A stretch of DNA of 5,377 nucleotides from Rhodospirillales bacterium. Lineage in GTDB: Bacteria > Pseudomonadota > Alphaproteobacteria > Rhodospirillales > JABHCV01. The translations under genes were made by a program, and so were the position numbers. Within the stretch, counting starts at the first letter, position 1. Each line of letters begins with the position of its first letter. Location: assembly GCA_016776705.1 (NCBI GenBank), contig JADHSW010000192.1:1-5377 (forward strand), in the 5' to 3' direction. The notes beneath the pieces were generated by a model that searched no databases, was not told the origin of the DNA, and saw nothing but the letters and a program-made list of their open reading frames with translations. Shown one piece after another: positions 1 through 5,377 of this stretch.

Positions 1-246
1 GGAATTGACGATAAGAACCTCTGCGTGGCCACCCTCAAGCGCCTTGCGGCACCATTCGACAGGGGCCGATGCGGTCAGGGATTGCGTATAGACCCCCGCC
101 GCCGTGGTGTTGGGCGACATTTCGGCGACCATCAGGTCCGTACGGCCCCTGTACTTGATCGCCGCCTCGCCCGTCGCCAGGCGAACACCGGCCAGCGGCG
201 GCATATCCGGAAAACTGTCCGGGGCCAGGGGAGACTTTTCGTTCAT
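1..246 (-). CDS. argJ: ArgJ, bifunctional glutamate N-acetyltransferase / N-acetylglutamate synthase (N-terminal part, cut by window edge)
   Basis: ArgJ transfers acetyl from N-acetylornithine to glutamate in the cyclic arginine pathway, and in many bacteria it also uses acetyl-CoA; it is cytoplasmic. Only the first 82 codons are visible, and the frame is still open at base 1. The translation begins MNEKSPLAPDSFPDMPPLAG. It continues with family-typical segments: GVRLATGEAAIKYRGRTDL (about 20-38), a TTAAGVYTQS stretch (about 47-56), and SAPVEWCRKAL followed by LIVNS. The self-cleavage site and catalytic threonine of the family lie beyond the edge, so it cannot be told whether the enzyme is intact or bifunctional. 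The ATG at 246-244 is chosen because the family start pattern (SPLAP..FP) follows at once, and purine-rich Shine-Dalgarno-like sequence lies in the 15-nt gap (GAGGG at 261-257, AGAGG at 254-250). The short gap to the upstream isomerase gene suggests one transcript. Confidence 0.93.
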   Translation of the reverse strand, partial: MNEKSPLAPDSFPDMPPLAGVRLATGEAAIKYRGRTDLMVAEMSPNTTAAGVYTQSLTASAPVEWCRKALEGGHAEVLIVNS

Positions 247-261
247 TGTCCTCTTACCCTC

Positions 262-1107
262 TTATTGGGTGGCAGCGCCGTCTTTCAGGGGTGTGCCGTC
301 CATATTGAAGCGTATAATCGTGGCGCTTTTGCGCAGTTCCTGCAAATAGTTGGTGCCAATTTCGCGCGACACGGCCTGACGCAGTTCCTGGGCGATTTCT
401 TCCAGCTTCGGCGGCTGCACGGTGCGGCGGTCTTCGACTTTGATGACATGCCAGCCGAACTGGGTCTGCACCGGAGTTTTCGTCACTTCGCCGGGTTTCA
501 TGGCGAAAGCAGCTTCCGAAAAGGCGGGAACCATCTGACCTTCGGCGAAGAAGCCCAGATCGCCGCCGGTAGCTCCGGAAGGACCTTTCGAGCGAGTCTT
601 CGCCAGCTCGGCAAAATCGGCGCCGCCCTCAAGTTCCTTGATGACTTCCATGGCCTGGGCCTCGGTTTCCAGCAAAATATGACGGGCGCTGACTTCTTCC
701 TTCACAGCGGCTTCCTTGGACATTTTTTCGTACTGTGCTTCCAGCGCCTCGTCGGTGATGCGCTGCTCGATATAAGCAATAAGGAAAGTGCGCTCCAGCA
801 CCTGTTCTTCAATGCGGGCCATCTGCTTGCGGACCTTTTCATCCTCGTGCAAGTTGATCTTGCGCGCTTCAGCGGCAACCAGTTTGCTGTCGACCAGGGA
901 ATTGATCAGCAGTCCGAAAACGGCTTCAACGGGAACTTCCTTGAAACGTTCAGGCAACCGCAGGCGCGCTTCGTCAATATCAGAACGGAAAATCTCGATT
1001 CCATTGACGGTGGCGACGACCGGATCGTTCTGGGCCTGGGCCGCAAAGGGAGCCGACAGCATCAAGGCAAAAGCGATCAAAGAGGCGCGGAGGGTAAAGC
1101 GTAGCAT
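262..1107 (-). CDS. Exported parvulin-type peptidyl-prolyl cis-trans isomerase (PpiC/SurA/PrsA-like)
   Basis: A 281-residue foldase predicted to speed cis-trans isomerisation at proline bonds in exported proteins. Residues 1-25 form a Sec signal peptide: basic start (MLRFTLR), hydrophobic core, and an AQA-Q cleavage site after A25. There is no lipobox cysteine, so the mature protein should be periplasmic. Residues about 29-135 form a charged helical SurA/PrsA-like N-terminal region opening with VVATVNGIEIFRSDID. The parvulin domain spans about 139-226, with the family signatures ARHILLE (141-147), GGDLGFF (181-187), the M-VPAF-EAAFAM stretch (192-203) and FGWHVIKV (218-225). A short helical tail follows. 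There is only one parvulin domain, whereas E. coli SurA has two. The ATG at 1107 places the signal peptide correctly, and AAGGA lies 12 nt upstream, a rather long spacing. argJ follows 15 nt downstream, and secA lies beyond one intervening gene on the other strand. The exact subfamily and gene name are unsure. Confidence 0.94.
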   Translation of the reverse strand: MLRFTLRASLIAFALMLSAPFAAQAQNDPVVATVNGIEIFRSDIDEARLRLPERFKEVPVEAVFGLLINSLVDSKLVAAEARKINLHEDEKVRKQMARIEEQVLERTFLIAYIEQRITDEALEAQYEKMSKEAAVKEEVSARHILLETEAQAMEVIKELEGGADFAELAKTRSKGPSGATGGDLGFFAEGQMVPAFSEAAFAMKPGEVTKTPVQTQFGWHVIKVEDRRTVQPPKLEEIAQELRQAVSREIGTNYLQELRKSATIIRFNMDGTPLKDGAATQ

Positions 1108-1289
1108 AATTTTCGAATATCCTTATTTAGGGTCAAACCACAAACGCTGCGGCTGTTTAATCTTGATACACAGGGGTAAACCATATCATCGCGCCGCAGA
1201 CAAGGGCGCAGAAAATTTCAGCATCCCATCGCAACCGGATCGGATACGGCTGTCCAGCCTGTCGTTAAACCTGCAAGTCGGGTTTTCGT

Positions 1290-2225
1290 CTACAAGGCCA
1301 CTGAAAACTCAGGCGCTGAAATCGGAGGCAGCCCCTCATTGGCGCAACTGCCATTGCATTTTCGCTTGATGACGCTGGTCAACTTGCCCATCAGCAAAAT
1401 TTCCTCATCACCGGCAAGTTCCGGGGTTTTTTTCAGGATCGCCGTCATTTGCTCAAGCGTCAGGCACATTTCAGCGGCATGGCGGTAGTTGGTGCCGTTC
1501 AGGCGACCTGAAATATCCATGGCGACCTCGTTAAGGCGATGGAACTGGTGTTCCATATCAATATCACTCGCCGGGATTTTGCCTTTCTGAACATCAATCA
1601 GGCGTTCCATCAGCCAATGGATCGAATAGGCGTGGCGTTCCACCTTCTGCTCGTTGACCTCGCTCAGGGTTCTGTTGACTGCCCGCTTCATCACGCCACT
1701 ACCCTTGCAACCGCTTAGCCTGACCAGAAGGGGGTTGGGCGCCTTGATCAGGGGAACAGGGCTTTCCTCATCACGGGTTTTGCTGCGGCGGTCGGGGCCA
1801 ATGTAATCAGACGTGACGACAAAATACTTGCGGCCCCGGGTAAATGCCAACAGGCGTTCTCGCAACTGTGCCGCGGCCAAGGGCTTGATCAGAATATCGT
1901 CTGCACCAGATTCAATCACCTTTCCTATGAGTTCCTTGTCAGATCTGGAAACCAGAACCATGGCGATGACAAAAGGATTATCGCCGATCAGGCCGTGACG
2001 TATTTTGCCAACAACCTTTGATAAATCGCCTTCCGGCAGGGTGGTGTCGCCAATCAACATATCGACACCGCCTTCCTCAAGGGCCGCGTGGACATCCTTG
2101 ATATTCCCGGTTTCGATGATGTTTTTACAGCCCAGCCCCATGAGGACAGCCAGATATTCTTTCCTCAGACTGGATCGCGGTTCAGCAAGAACGACTTTAA
2201 TGTCTTCGTAGGGCTTATTCTTCAT
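1290..2225 (-). CDS. Single-receiver response regulator with an uncharacterised helical C-terminal domain
   Basis: A 311-residue two-component protein. Residues about 8-130 form a CheY-like receiver domain. The predicted phosphoacceptor is D60, in GDTTLPEGD, and the conserved lysine is K114, in DDILIKP. The usual acidic pair is reduced to one acid (A14-E15 in VVLAEPR). The position of the conserved Thr/Ser reads V92-S93, so S93 may substitute with a one-residue shift. A linker carries SDYIGPDRRSK (139-149); from memory, a GPDRR motif recurs after receivers in alphaproteobacterial regulators. Residues about 178-290 are mostly amphipathic helix with several histidines (for example H198, H203, H226, H229). 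I recognise no helix-turn-helix, GGDEF, EAL or kinase domain, so a DNA-binding role is not supported; a protein-protein output or phosphotransfer role is possible but unproven. The start at 2225 has a good AAGGGG (2238-2233) with 7-nt spacing. A CRP-type site lies about 100 bp upstream. No partner histidine kinase is in the window. Confidence 0.9.
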   Translation of the reverse strand: MKNKPYEDIKVVLAEPRSSLRKEYLAVLMGLGCKNIIETGNIKDVHAALEEGGVDMLIGDTTLPEGDLSKVVGKIRHGLIGDNPFVIAMVLVSRSDKELIGKVIESGADDILIKPLAAAQLRERLLAFTRGRKYFVVTSDYIGPDRRSKTRDEESPVPLIKAPNPLLVRLSGCKGSGVMKRAVNRTLSEVNEQKVERHAYSIHWLMERLIDVQKGKIPASDIDMEHQFHRLNEVAMDISGRLNGTNYRHAAEMCLTLEQMTAILKKTPELAGDEEILLMGKLTSVIKRKCNGSCANEGLPPISAPEFSVAL

Positions 2226-2232
2226 TGTTATT

Positions 2233-2238
2233 CCCCTT
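2233..2238 (-). promoter_or_regulatory. Ribosome binding site of the response-regulator gene
   Basis: On the minus strand this reads AAGGGG, 7 nt before the ATG at 2225-2223, which supports that start. The upstream arm of a small inverted repeat overlaps its first two bases, so some control by mRNA folding is conceivable but unproven. Confidence 0.7.
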
Positions 2239-2253
2239 GTTTGATCCGAACAA
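2237..2253. repeat. Imperfect inverted repeat next to the response-regulator RBS
   Basis: Arms TTGTTTG and CGAACAA with a 3-nt centre (ATC); six of seven positions are complementary, and the seventh is a T-G pair when read as plus-strand RNA. It lies immediately upstream of the AAGGGG ribosome binding site in the presumed 5' leader. It may be a minor operator or a chance repeat. Confidence 0.35.
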
Positions 2254-2258
2254 CCAAT

Positions 2259-2278
2259 CCCCGGGCGGGGTCTTTTTT
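2259..2278 (+). terminator. Weak terminator-like hairpin, plus-strand orientation
   Basis: CCCC (2259-2262), loop GGGC, GGGG (2267-2270), then TC and six T residues (2273-2278). It resembles a small intrinsic terminator reading rightwards, but the stem is only four pairs and no plus-strand gene lies to its left. If real, it could stop antisense transcripts from the response-regulator gene before they reach secA. On the minus strand the same dyad would be a hairpin in the regulator's 5' leader. Confidence 0.25.
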
Positions 2279-2293
2279 GCCTAATGTTCCACT

Positions 2294-2299
2294 ACCGTA
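2294..2299 (-). promoter_or_regulatory. Candidate -10 element for the response-regulator gene
   Basis: On the minus strand 2299-2294 reads TACGGT, keeping the first, second and last bases of TATAAT. It would place the transcription start near 2287, about 60 nt before the start codon. The matching -35 position (2322-2317) is AGCCGG, a poor hexamer, as expected of an activator-dependent promoter. The CRP-type site would then be centred near -42. A competing -10, TATACG at 2316-2311, would put the start near 2304 and make the site repressive instead. Confidence 0.3.
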
Positions 2300-2321
2300 A
2301 TGACTTCGCCCGTATACCGGC

Positions 2322-2337
2322 TGTGATTAGCATCACA
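2322..2337. promoter_or_regulatory. CRP/FNR-family operator, CRP-type consensus
   Basis: The sequence TGTGATTAGCATCACA contains both ideal CRP half-sites, TGTGA and TCACA, separated by 6 bp, with 6-bp perfectly complementary arms around a 4-bp centre. E. coli CRP recognises TGTGA-N6-TCACA, and many proteobacterial CRP-like proteins share this specificity; FNR would prefer TTGAT-N4-ATCAA. The centre is at 2329.5, about 104 bp from the response-regulator start codon and 166 bp from the secA start. The spacing fits class II activation of the regulator better than activation of secA. Which family member binds, and its effector, cannot be told from the window. Confidence 0.6.
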
Positions 2338-2343
2338 CTTCAC

Positions 2344-2353
2344 TGAAATTTCA
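2344..2353. repeat. 10-bp perfect palindrome TGAAATTTCA
   Basis: A self-complementary decamer 6 bp downstream (secA side) of the CRP-type site. It could be a half of an operator, but a palindrome this short and AT-rich can arise by chance. Confidence 0.25.
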
Positions 2354-2371
2354 TCAGAAAACAAAAAAGCC

Positions 2372-2388
2372 GGGACAATCCCTATAAT
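2372..2388 (+). promoter_or_regulatory. GGGA-CAA-TCCC dyad abutting a perfect TATAAT; possible upstream secA promoter
   Basis: TATAAT at 2383-2388 is an exact -10 consensus and would start transcription near 2395. The region 16-18 bp upstream is A-rich and contains no recognisable -35 hexamer, and there is no extended -10 TGn. The 11-bp dyad GGGACAATCCC (2372-2382) directly touches the -10, where a bound repressor would block polymerase. Alternatively, the AT-rich block could serve as an upstream element for the promoter at 2406. Confidence 0.35.
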
Positions 2389-2405
2389 TTCCCTGCCTGA
2401 TCGCA

Positions 2406-2434
2406 TTGACACAGGACAGTATGGACTTTATCTC
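2406..2434 (+). promoter_or_regulatory. secA: Candidate secA promoter (TTGACA, 17 bp, TATCTC)
   Basis: TTGACA at 2406-2411 is an exact -35 consensus, with a 17-bp spacer to TATCTC at 2429-2434, which keeps the first three bases of the -10 consensus. Transcription would start near 2441, giving a leader of about 55 nt before the ATG at 2496. This would exclude the upstream in-frame starts at 2406 and 2421 from the message. Confidence 0.4.
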
Positions 2435-2486
2435 TTGCATCGGCCGGGGGACGTTCTTTCGGTCTGCCAGCCAACCCGTTTTTCTT

Positions 2487-2490
2487 GAGG
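2487..2490 (+). promoter_or_regulatory. secA: secA ribosome binding site that decides the start codon
   Basis: GAGG lies 5 nt before the ATG at 2496-2498. The upstream in-frame TTG (2406) and ATG (2421) lack a comparable site and would add 30 or 25 residues with no counterpart in the SecA family, so 2496 is taken as the true start. Confidence 0.75.
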
Positions 2491-2495
2491 TCAAT

Positions 2496-5225
2496 ATGAT
2501 CGGTGCCATAGCCCGGCGTTTGTTCGGTTCTGCCAACGAACGCTTCCTAAAGACACTGCAAAAAGACGTCATTGCCATCAATGCGCTTGAGGCGCAATTG
2601 GAGGATTTGAGCGACGACGAACTGAGTGCGAGGACACCCTGGCTGAAAGAACGACTGGCCGCCGGCGAAACCCTTGACGATCTGCTTGTTGATGCTTTCG
2701 CAACCGTTCGCGAAGCCGCCAAGCGGACCCTGGGTCAGCGCCATTACGATGTTCAGTTGCTGGGCGGCATGGTGCTGCACCGGGGCATGATTACCGAAAT
2801 GAAAACCGGTGAAGGCAAGACCCTGGCATCGACCCTGCCGGTTTACCTTAACGCCCTCAATGGCGATGGGGCCCATGTGGTTACCGTTAACGATTATCTG
2901 GCAAAACGAGACGCCAAATGGATGGGGGAAGTCTATCGCGCCCTGGGCATGACCTGCGCCCACATTATTCACGGACTGGACGATGACGAGCGCCGCGAGG
3001 CCTATGCCGCCGATGTAACCTACGCCACCAATAACGAGCTGGGTTTCGATTATCTGCGCGACAACATGAAATTCAGCCTCGAAGAAATGGTCCAGCGCCA
3101 GTTCGGTTTCGCCATCGTCGATGAAGTCGACTCGATCCTGATCGATGAAGCGCGGACACCGCTGATCATTTCCGGCCCCACAGAAGACGCCGCCGAACTG
3201 TACAATGCCATTGACAGGTTGATTCCGAAACTTGGCCCCGATGACTACGAAAAGGATGAAAAGGTCAAAGCGGTCACCATGACCGAAACCGGCACCGAAA
3301 ATGTCGAGCAACTGCTTCGCGAAATGGGTCTTCTGCTCGAAGGTTCAATGTACGACATGGCAAACATCTCGCTGGTCCATCACGCCAATCAGGCCCTGCG
3401 CGCCCACAAACTGTTCGAGCGCGATACCGATTACATCGTCAAGGACAACAAGGTTATCATCATCGACGAATTTACCGGTCGCATGATGGAAGGACGGCGT
3501 TTTTCCGACGGCCTTCATCAGGCCCTTGAAGCCAAGGAAGGGGTTGAAATCCAGAACGAGAACCAAACCCTGGCATCGATCACCTTCCAGAACTATTTCC
3601 GCCTGTATCCAAAGCTGGCCGGCATGACCGGAACGGCGATGACGGAAGCGGGCGAATTCTCCGAGATTTATGGCCTGGAAGTCATCGATATCCCGACCAA
3701 CGTTGACTGCATTCGCAAGGACATGGATGACGAGGTTTACCGCACGACAGGCGAAAAAGATGCCGCCATCCTGGAGCTGATAAAAAAATGCCAGAAACAC
3801 CAGCAACCGGCGCTGGTCGGCACCGTTAGCATCGAAAAATCCGAGCATCTTTCCGCACTGATGACGAAGGAAGGCATCAAGCATAACGTCCTGAACGCCC
3901 GCCACCACGAACAGGAAGCCATGATCATCGCCCGTGCTGGCGAGCCGGGTACGGTGACCATCGCCACCAACATGGCCGGTCGCGGTACTGACATTCAGCT
4001 GGGCGGTAATATTGAAATGCTTTTGGCCGATGCCCTTGATGGCATCACAGACGAAGCCAAAATCAAGCAGGAGACAGACCGTATCACGGCTGAAATAGAA
4101 ACACGTAAAAAGCAGGTGCTTGAAGCAGGTGGCCTGTTCATATTGGGTACTGAACGTCACGAAAGCCGTCGCATTGACAATCAGTTGCGCGGTCGCGCCG
4201 GTCGTCAGGGTGACATTGGTGCCTCCAAGTTCTTCCTGTCGCTTGAAGACGACCTGATGCGCATTTTCGGCTCCGAAAGAATCGACAGCATGTTACAGAA
4301 GCTGGGCCTTGAAGAAGGCGAAGCGATTGTCCATCCCTGGGTCAACAAGGCGTTGGAAAAAGCCCAGCAGAAGGTCGAGGCGCGAAACTTCGAAATCCGC
4401 AAAAACCTGTTGAAATTCGATGATGTTATGAATGACCAGCGAAAGGTCATTTTTGAACAGCGCAAGGAATTAATGGCGTCGGACGACGTTTCCGAAGAAA
4501 TCACCGACATGCGCTCCCAGATCATCGACGATATCGTGACCCGCTGCATCCCTGAAAAGGCCTATGCGGAACAGTGGGATACGGATGCCCTGCACGAAGA
4601 AGTCCTGCGCATTTTCGGCAAGGACCTTCCCATCAAGGAATGGGCCAGGGAAGAAGGCATTGCGGACGCTGAAATCCGTGAACGCCTGACCGATGTCGGC
4701 AACCGGCTGGCGGCTGAAAAAACCGTCAACTATGGCTCCGAGGTCATGCGCTCCGTCGAAAAGAGCCTGCTGCTTCAAATGCTCGACCAGGTCTGGAAAG
4801 AACACTTGCTGACCCTTGACCATCTGCGTCAGGGGATTGGCCTTCGTGCCTACGCCCAGCGCGACCCGCTGAACGAATACAAGCGGGAATCCTTTAATCT
4901 GTTCGAGCAAATGCTGGACAGTTTGCGGGAACGCCTGACCCAGGTTCTGTCTCACATCGAATTGCAGTTGGGTTCTGATGAGGAAGAGATACTGTTCCAG
5001 CGCCGCCGGCAGGAGATGAAGGAAACCCGAGAAGACCCGGCGTTCCAACAGGCTGACAGTGCCGGTTACGGCGAAGAAAGCGCTCTCGCCACCCCGATAA
5101 AAAGCCGACAGGCGTCATCGAACGTAAATCCCGACGATCCGTCGACCTGGGGTCGCGTGGCGCGAAATGCGCCTTGCCCCTGTGGCACAGGTAAAAAATA
5201 CAAACACTGCCACGGCAAGGTTTAA
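2496..5225 (+). CDS. secA: SecA, ATPase motor of the Sec preprotein translocase
   Basis: SecA couples ATP hydrolysis to pushing unfolded preproteins through the SecYEG channel; it works at the cytoplasmic face of the inner membrane. The 909-residue product is full length (E. coli SecA has 901). It starts with the family-typical MIGAIARRLFG. Walker A is MKTGEGKT (102-109). The Walker B / DEAD-type region runs VDEVDSILIDEART (208-221). The preprotein cross-linking domain lies at about 225-375 and ends near GMTGTAMTEA. The second motor domain holds VGTVSIEKSE (441-450), TNMAGRGTDIQLGG (491-504) and the motif VI block with RGRAGRQGD (565-573). The helical scaffold and wing region is about 620-825 (HLLTLDHLRQGIGLRAY at 770-786). 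A variable linker then leads to a zinc-binding tail with C894, C896, C905 and H906 (CxCx8CH), which in the family binds SecB and phospholipid. No key residue is missing. SecA levels may be controlled by the divergent promoter region. The parvulin gene nearby acts on exported proteins. Confidence 0.99.
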   Translation: MIGAIARRLFGSANERFLKTLQKDVIAINALEAQLEDLSDDELSARTPWLKERLAAGETLDDLLVDAFATVREAAKRTLGQRHYDVQLLGGMVLHRGMITEMKTGEGKTLASTLPVYLNALNGDGAHVVTVNDYLAKRDAKWMGEVYRALGMTCAHIIHGLDDDERREAYAADVTYATNNELGFDYLRDNMKFSLEEMVQRQFGFAIVDEVDSILIDEARTPLIISGPTEDAAELYNAIDRLIPKLGPDDYEKDEKVKAVTMTETGTENVEQLLREMGLLLEGSMYDMANISLVHHANQALRAHKLFERDTDYIVKDNKVIIIDEFTGRMMEGRRFSDGLHQALEAKEGVEIQNENQTLASITFQNYFRLYPKLAGMTGTAMTEAGEFSEIYGLEVIDIPTNVDCIRKDMDDEVYRTTGEKDAAILELIKKCQKHQQPALVGTVSIEKSEHLSALMTKEGIKHNVLNARHHEQEAMIIARAGEPGTVTIATNMAGRGTDIQLGGNIEMLLADALDGITDEAKIKQETDRITAEIETRKKQVLEAGGLFILGTERHESRRIDNQLRGRAGRQGDIGASKFFLSLEDDLMRIFGSERIDSMLQKLGLEEGEAIVHPWVNKALEKAQQKVEARNFEIRKNLLKFDDVMNDQRKVIFEQRKELMASDDVSEEITDMRSQIIDDIVTRCIPEKAYAEQWDTDALHEEVLRIFGKDLPIKEWAREEGIADAEIRERLTDVGNRLAAEKTVNYGSEVMRSVEKSLLLQMLDQVWKEHLLTLDHLRQGIGLRAYAQRDPLNEYKRESFNLFEQMLDSLRERLTQVLSHIELQLGSDEEEILFQRRRQEMKETREDPAFQQADSAGYGEESALATPIKSRQASSNVNPDDPSTWGRVARNAPCPCGTGKKYKHCHGKV

Positions 5226-5318
5226 ACGCAGCAATAACTCCGCTCATGAATACATCATCGATCAGTTCCCTTTTGCCTTTTCAGCATGTATCGTGTTGAA
5301 AAAAGAAGGTATTGTGGA
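5226..5318. other. Gap after secA with no clear terminator
   Basis: These 93 nt contain T-rich stretches (TTTTGCCTTTT near 5271-5281) but no stem strong enough to call an intrinsic terminator. A 17-codon open frame from 5246 lacks any support. Transcription of the following gene may continue from secA or begin here; the sequence does not decide. Confidence 0.4.
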
Positions 5319-5377
5319 ATGTCGAAGTTCCTGAAATTACGTCGTCTGTGGCTTTTTCTCCTCCCAGTGTTGGCAGG
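5319..5377 (+). CDS. Start of a probable exported or membrane-anchored protein (cut by window edge)
   Basis: An ATG at 5319 opens a frame that runs to the window edge and reads MSKFLKLRRLWLFLLPVLA. This has the shape of a signal peptide or N-terminal membrane anchor: a basic first part (K3, K6, R8, R9) followed by a hydrophobic run ending in VLA. AGAAGG at 5304-5309 stands 9 nt upstream and supports this start. An in-frame ATG at 5286 would add 11 residues (MYRVEKRRYCG) but lacks a Shine-Dalgarno. Nineteen codons are too few to name a family. It lies on the same strand as secA, 93 nt downstream, so co-transcription is possible. The call rests only on the ribosome binding site and the signal-like composition. 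Confidence 0.55.
   Translation, partial: MSKFLKLRRLWLFLLPVLA

Larger units (their letters stand above)
2226..2495. promoter_or_regulatory. Divergent intergenic regulatory region between the response regulator and secA
   Basis: These 270 bp separate two divergent genes and contain no convincing gene. From left to right I see the response-regulator ribosome binding site (2233-2238), an inverted repeat (2237-2253), a GC hairpin with a T-run (2259-2278), a CRP-type operator (2322-2337), a 10-bp palindrome (2344-2353), an A-rich tract (2358-2368), a GGGA-CAA-TCCC dyad abutting TATAAT (2372-2388), TTGACA (2406-2411) and the secA Shine-Dalgarno (2487-2490). The secA reading frame is open upstream of its chosen start, back through an ATG at 2421 and a TTG at 2406. 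I find no convincing independent leader peptide. Activity of each element is inferred from sequence only. Confidence 0.75.

Noticed and set aside
25..1104. Long plus-strand open frame (359 codons) across the isomerase and argJ region
   Set aside because: It is antisense to two well-supported genes, and its translation has no recognisable family features; it is a product of the GC-rich third-position pattern of the real genes.
1191..1209. Inverted repeat GCGCC / GGCGC with a 9-nt loop between the response regulator and the isomerase, considered as a terminator
   Set aside because: The stem is 5 bp with a large loop and no T-run follows it on the minus strand, so it does not support an intrinsic terminator.
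1108..1289. Promoter for the isomerase-argJ transcript in the 182-nt gap
   Set aside because: I looked for -35/-10 pairs on the minus strand and found only weak, badly spaced matches; a promoter is likely here but I cannot place it.
2435..2488. Possible SecM-like leader peptide upstream of secA (17 codons from a TTG at 2435)
   Set aside because: It has no ribosome binding site, no signal sequence and no recognisable arrest motif such as the SecM C-terminal pattern or an RAPP-type end. It ends just before the secA ribosome binding site by chance as far as can be seen.
2547..5048. Several long minus-strand open frames opposite secA (for example 2547-3311, 3345-4160, 4470-5048)
   Set aside because: All lie within the complete and highly conserved secA gene, read the opposite strand, and show no known domain.
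5246..5299. 17-codon open frame after secA starting at an ATG
   Set aside because: It has no Shine-Dalgarno and no signal or known motif, and such short frames are expected by chance.

Overview
The window looks like a housekeeping segment of an alphaproteobacterial chromosome, probably from the Rhodospirillales or a relative. This is an inference from the style of the SecA, ArgJ and receiver proteins, the gene order argJ / parvulin / secA and the moderately high GC content; no marker gene is present to fix the taxon. I see no tRNA, rRNA, CRISPR array, insertion sequence or sign of recent transfer.

Layout. Three genes lie on the minus strand. Read in their own direction, these are a stand-alone response regulator (2225 to 1290), an exported parvulin-type peptidyl-prolyl isomerase (1107 to 262) and the first 82 codons of argJ (from 246 off the left edge). 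The isomerase and argJ are 15 nt apart and are probably co-transcribed. A 182-nt gap separates the regulator from the isomerase. On the plus strand, secA occupies 2496-5225 and is complete. After a 93-nt gap, the first 19 codons of another gene, apparently with a signal sequence or N-terminal membrane anchor, run off the right edge.

The 270-bp divergent region between the response regulator and secA (2226-2495) is the most informative non-coding stretch. It holds a near-ideal CRP-type operator (TGTGA-N6-TCACA, 2322-2337), placed where it could activate the response regulator from about -42. It also holds two candidate secA promoters (a TATAAT at 2383 and a TTGACA at 2406), small inverted repeats, and a short GC hairpin with a T-run.

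How the genes fit together. SecA drives protein export across the inner membrane, and the isomerase next door would help exported proteins fold in the periplasm, so the two have a sensible functional link. ArgJ (arginine biosynthesis) is a metabolic passenger. The output of the response regulator is unknown. I found no convincing new multi-gene system. The points that most deserve a check are the CRP-type site, the regulator's unrecognised C-terminal helical domain, and the secA leader.
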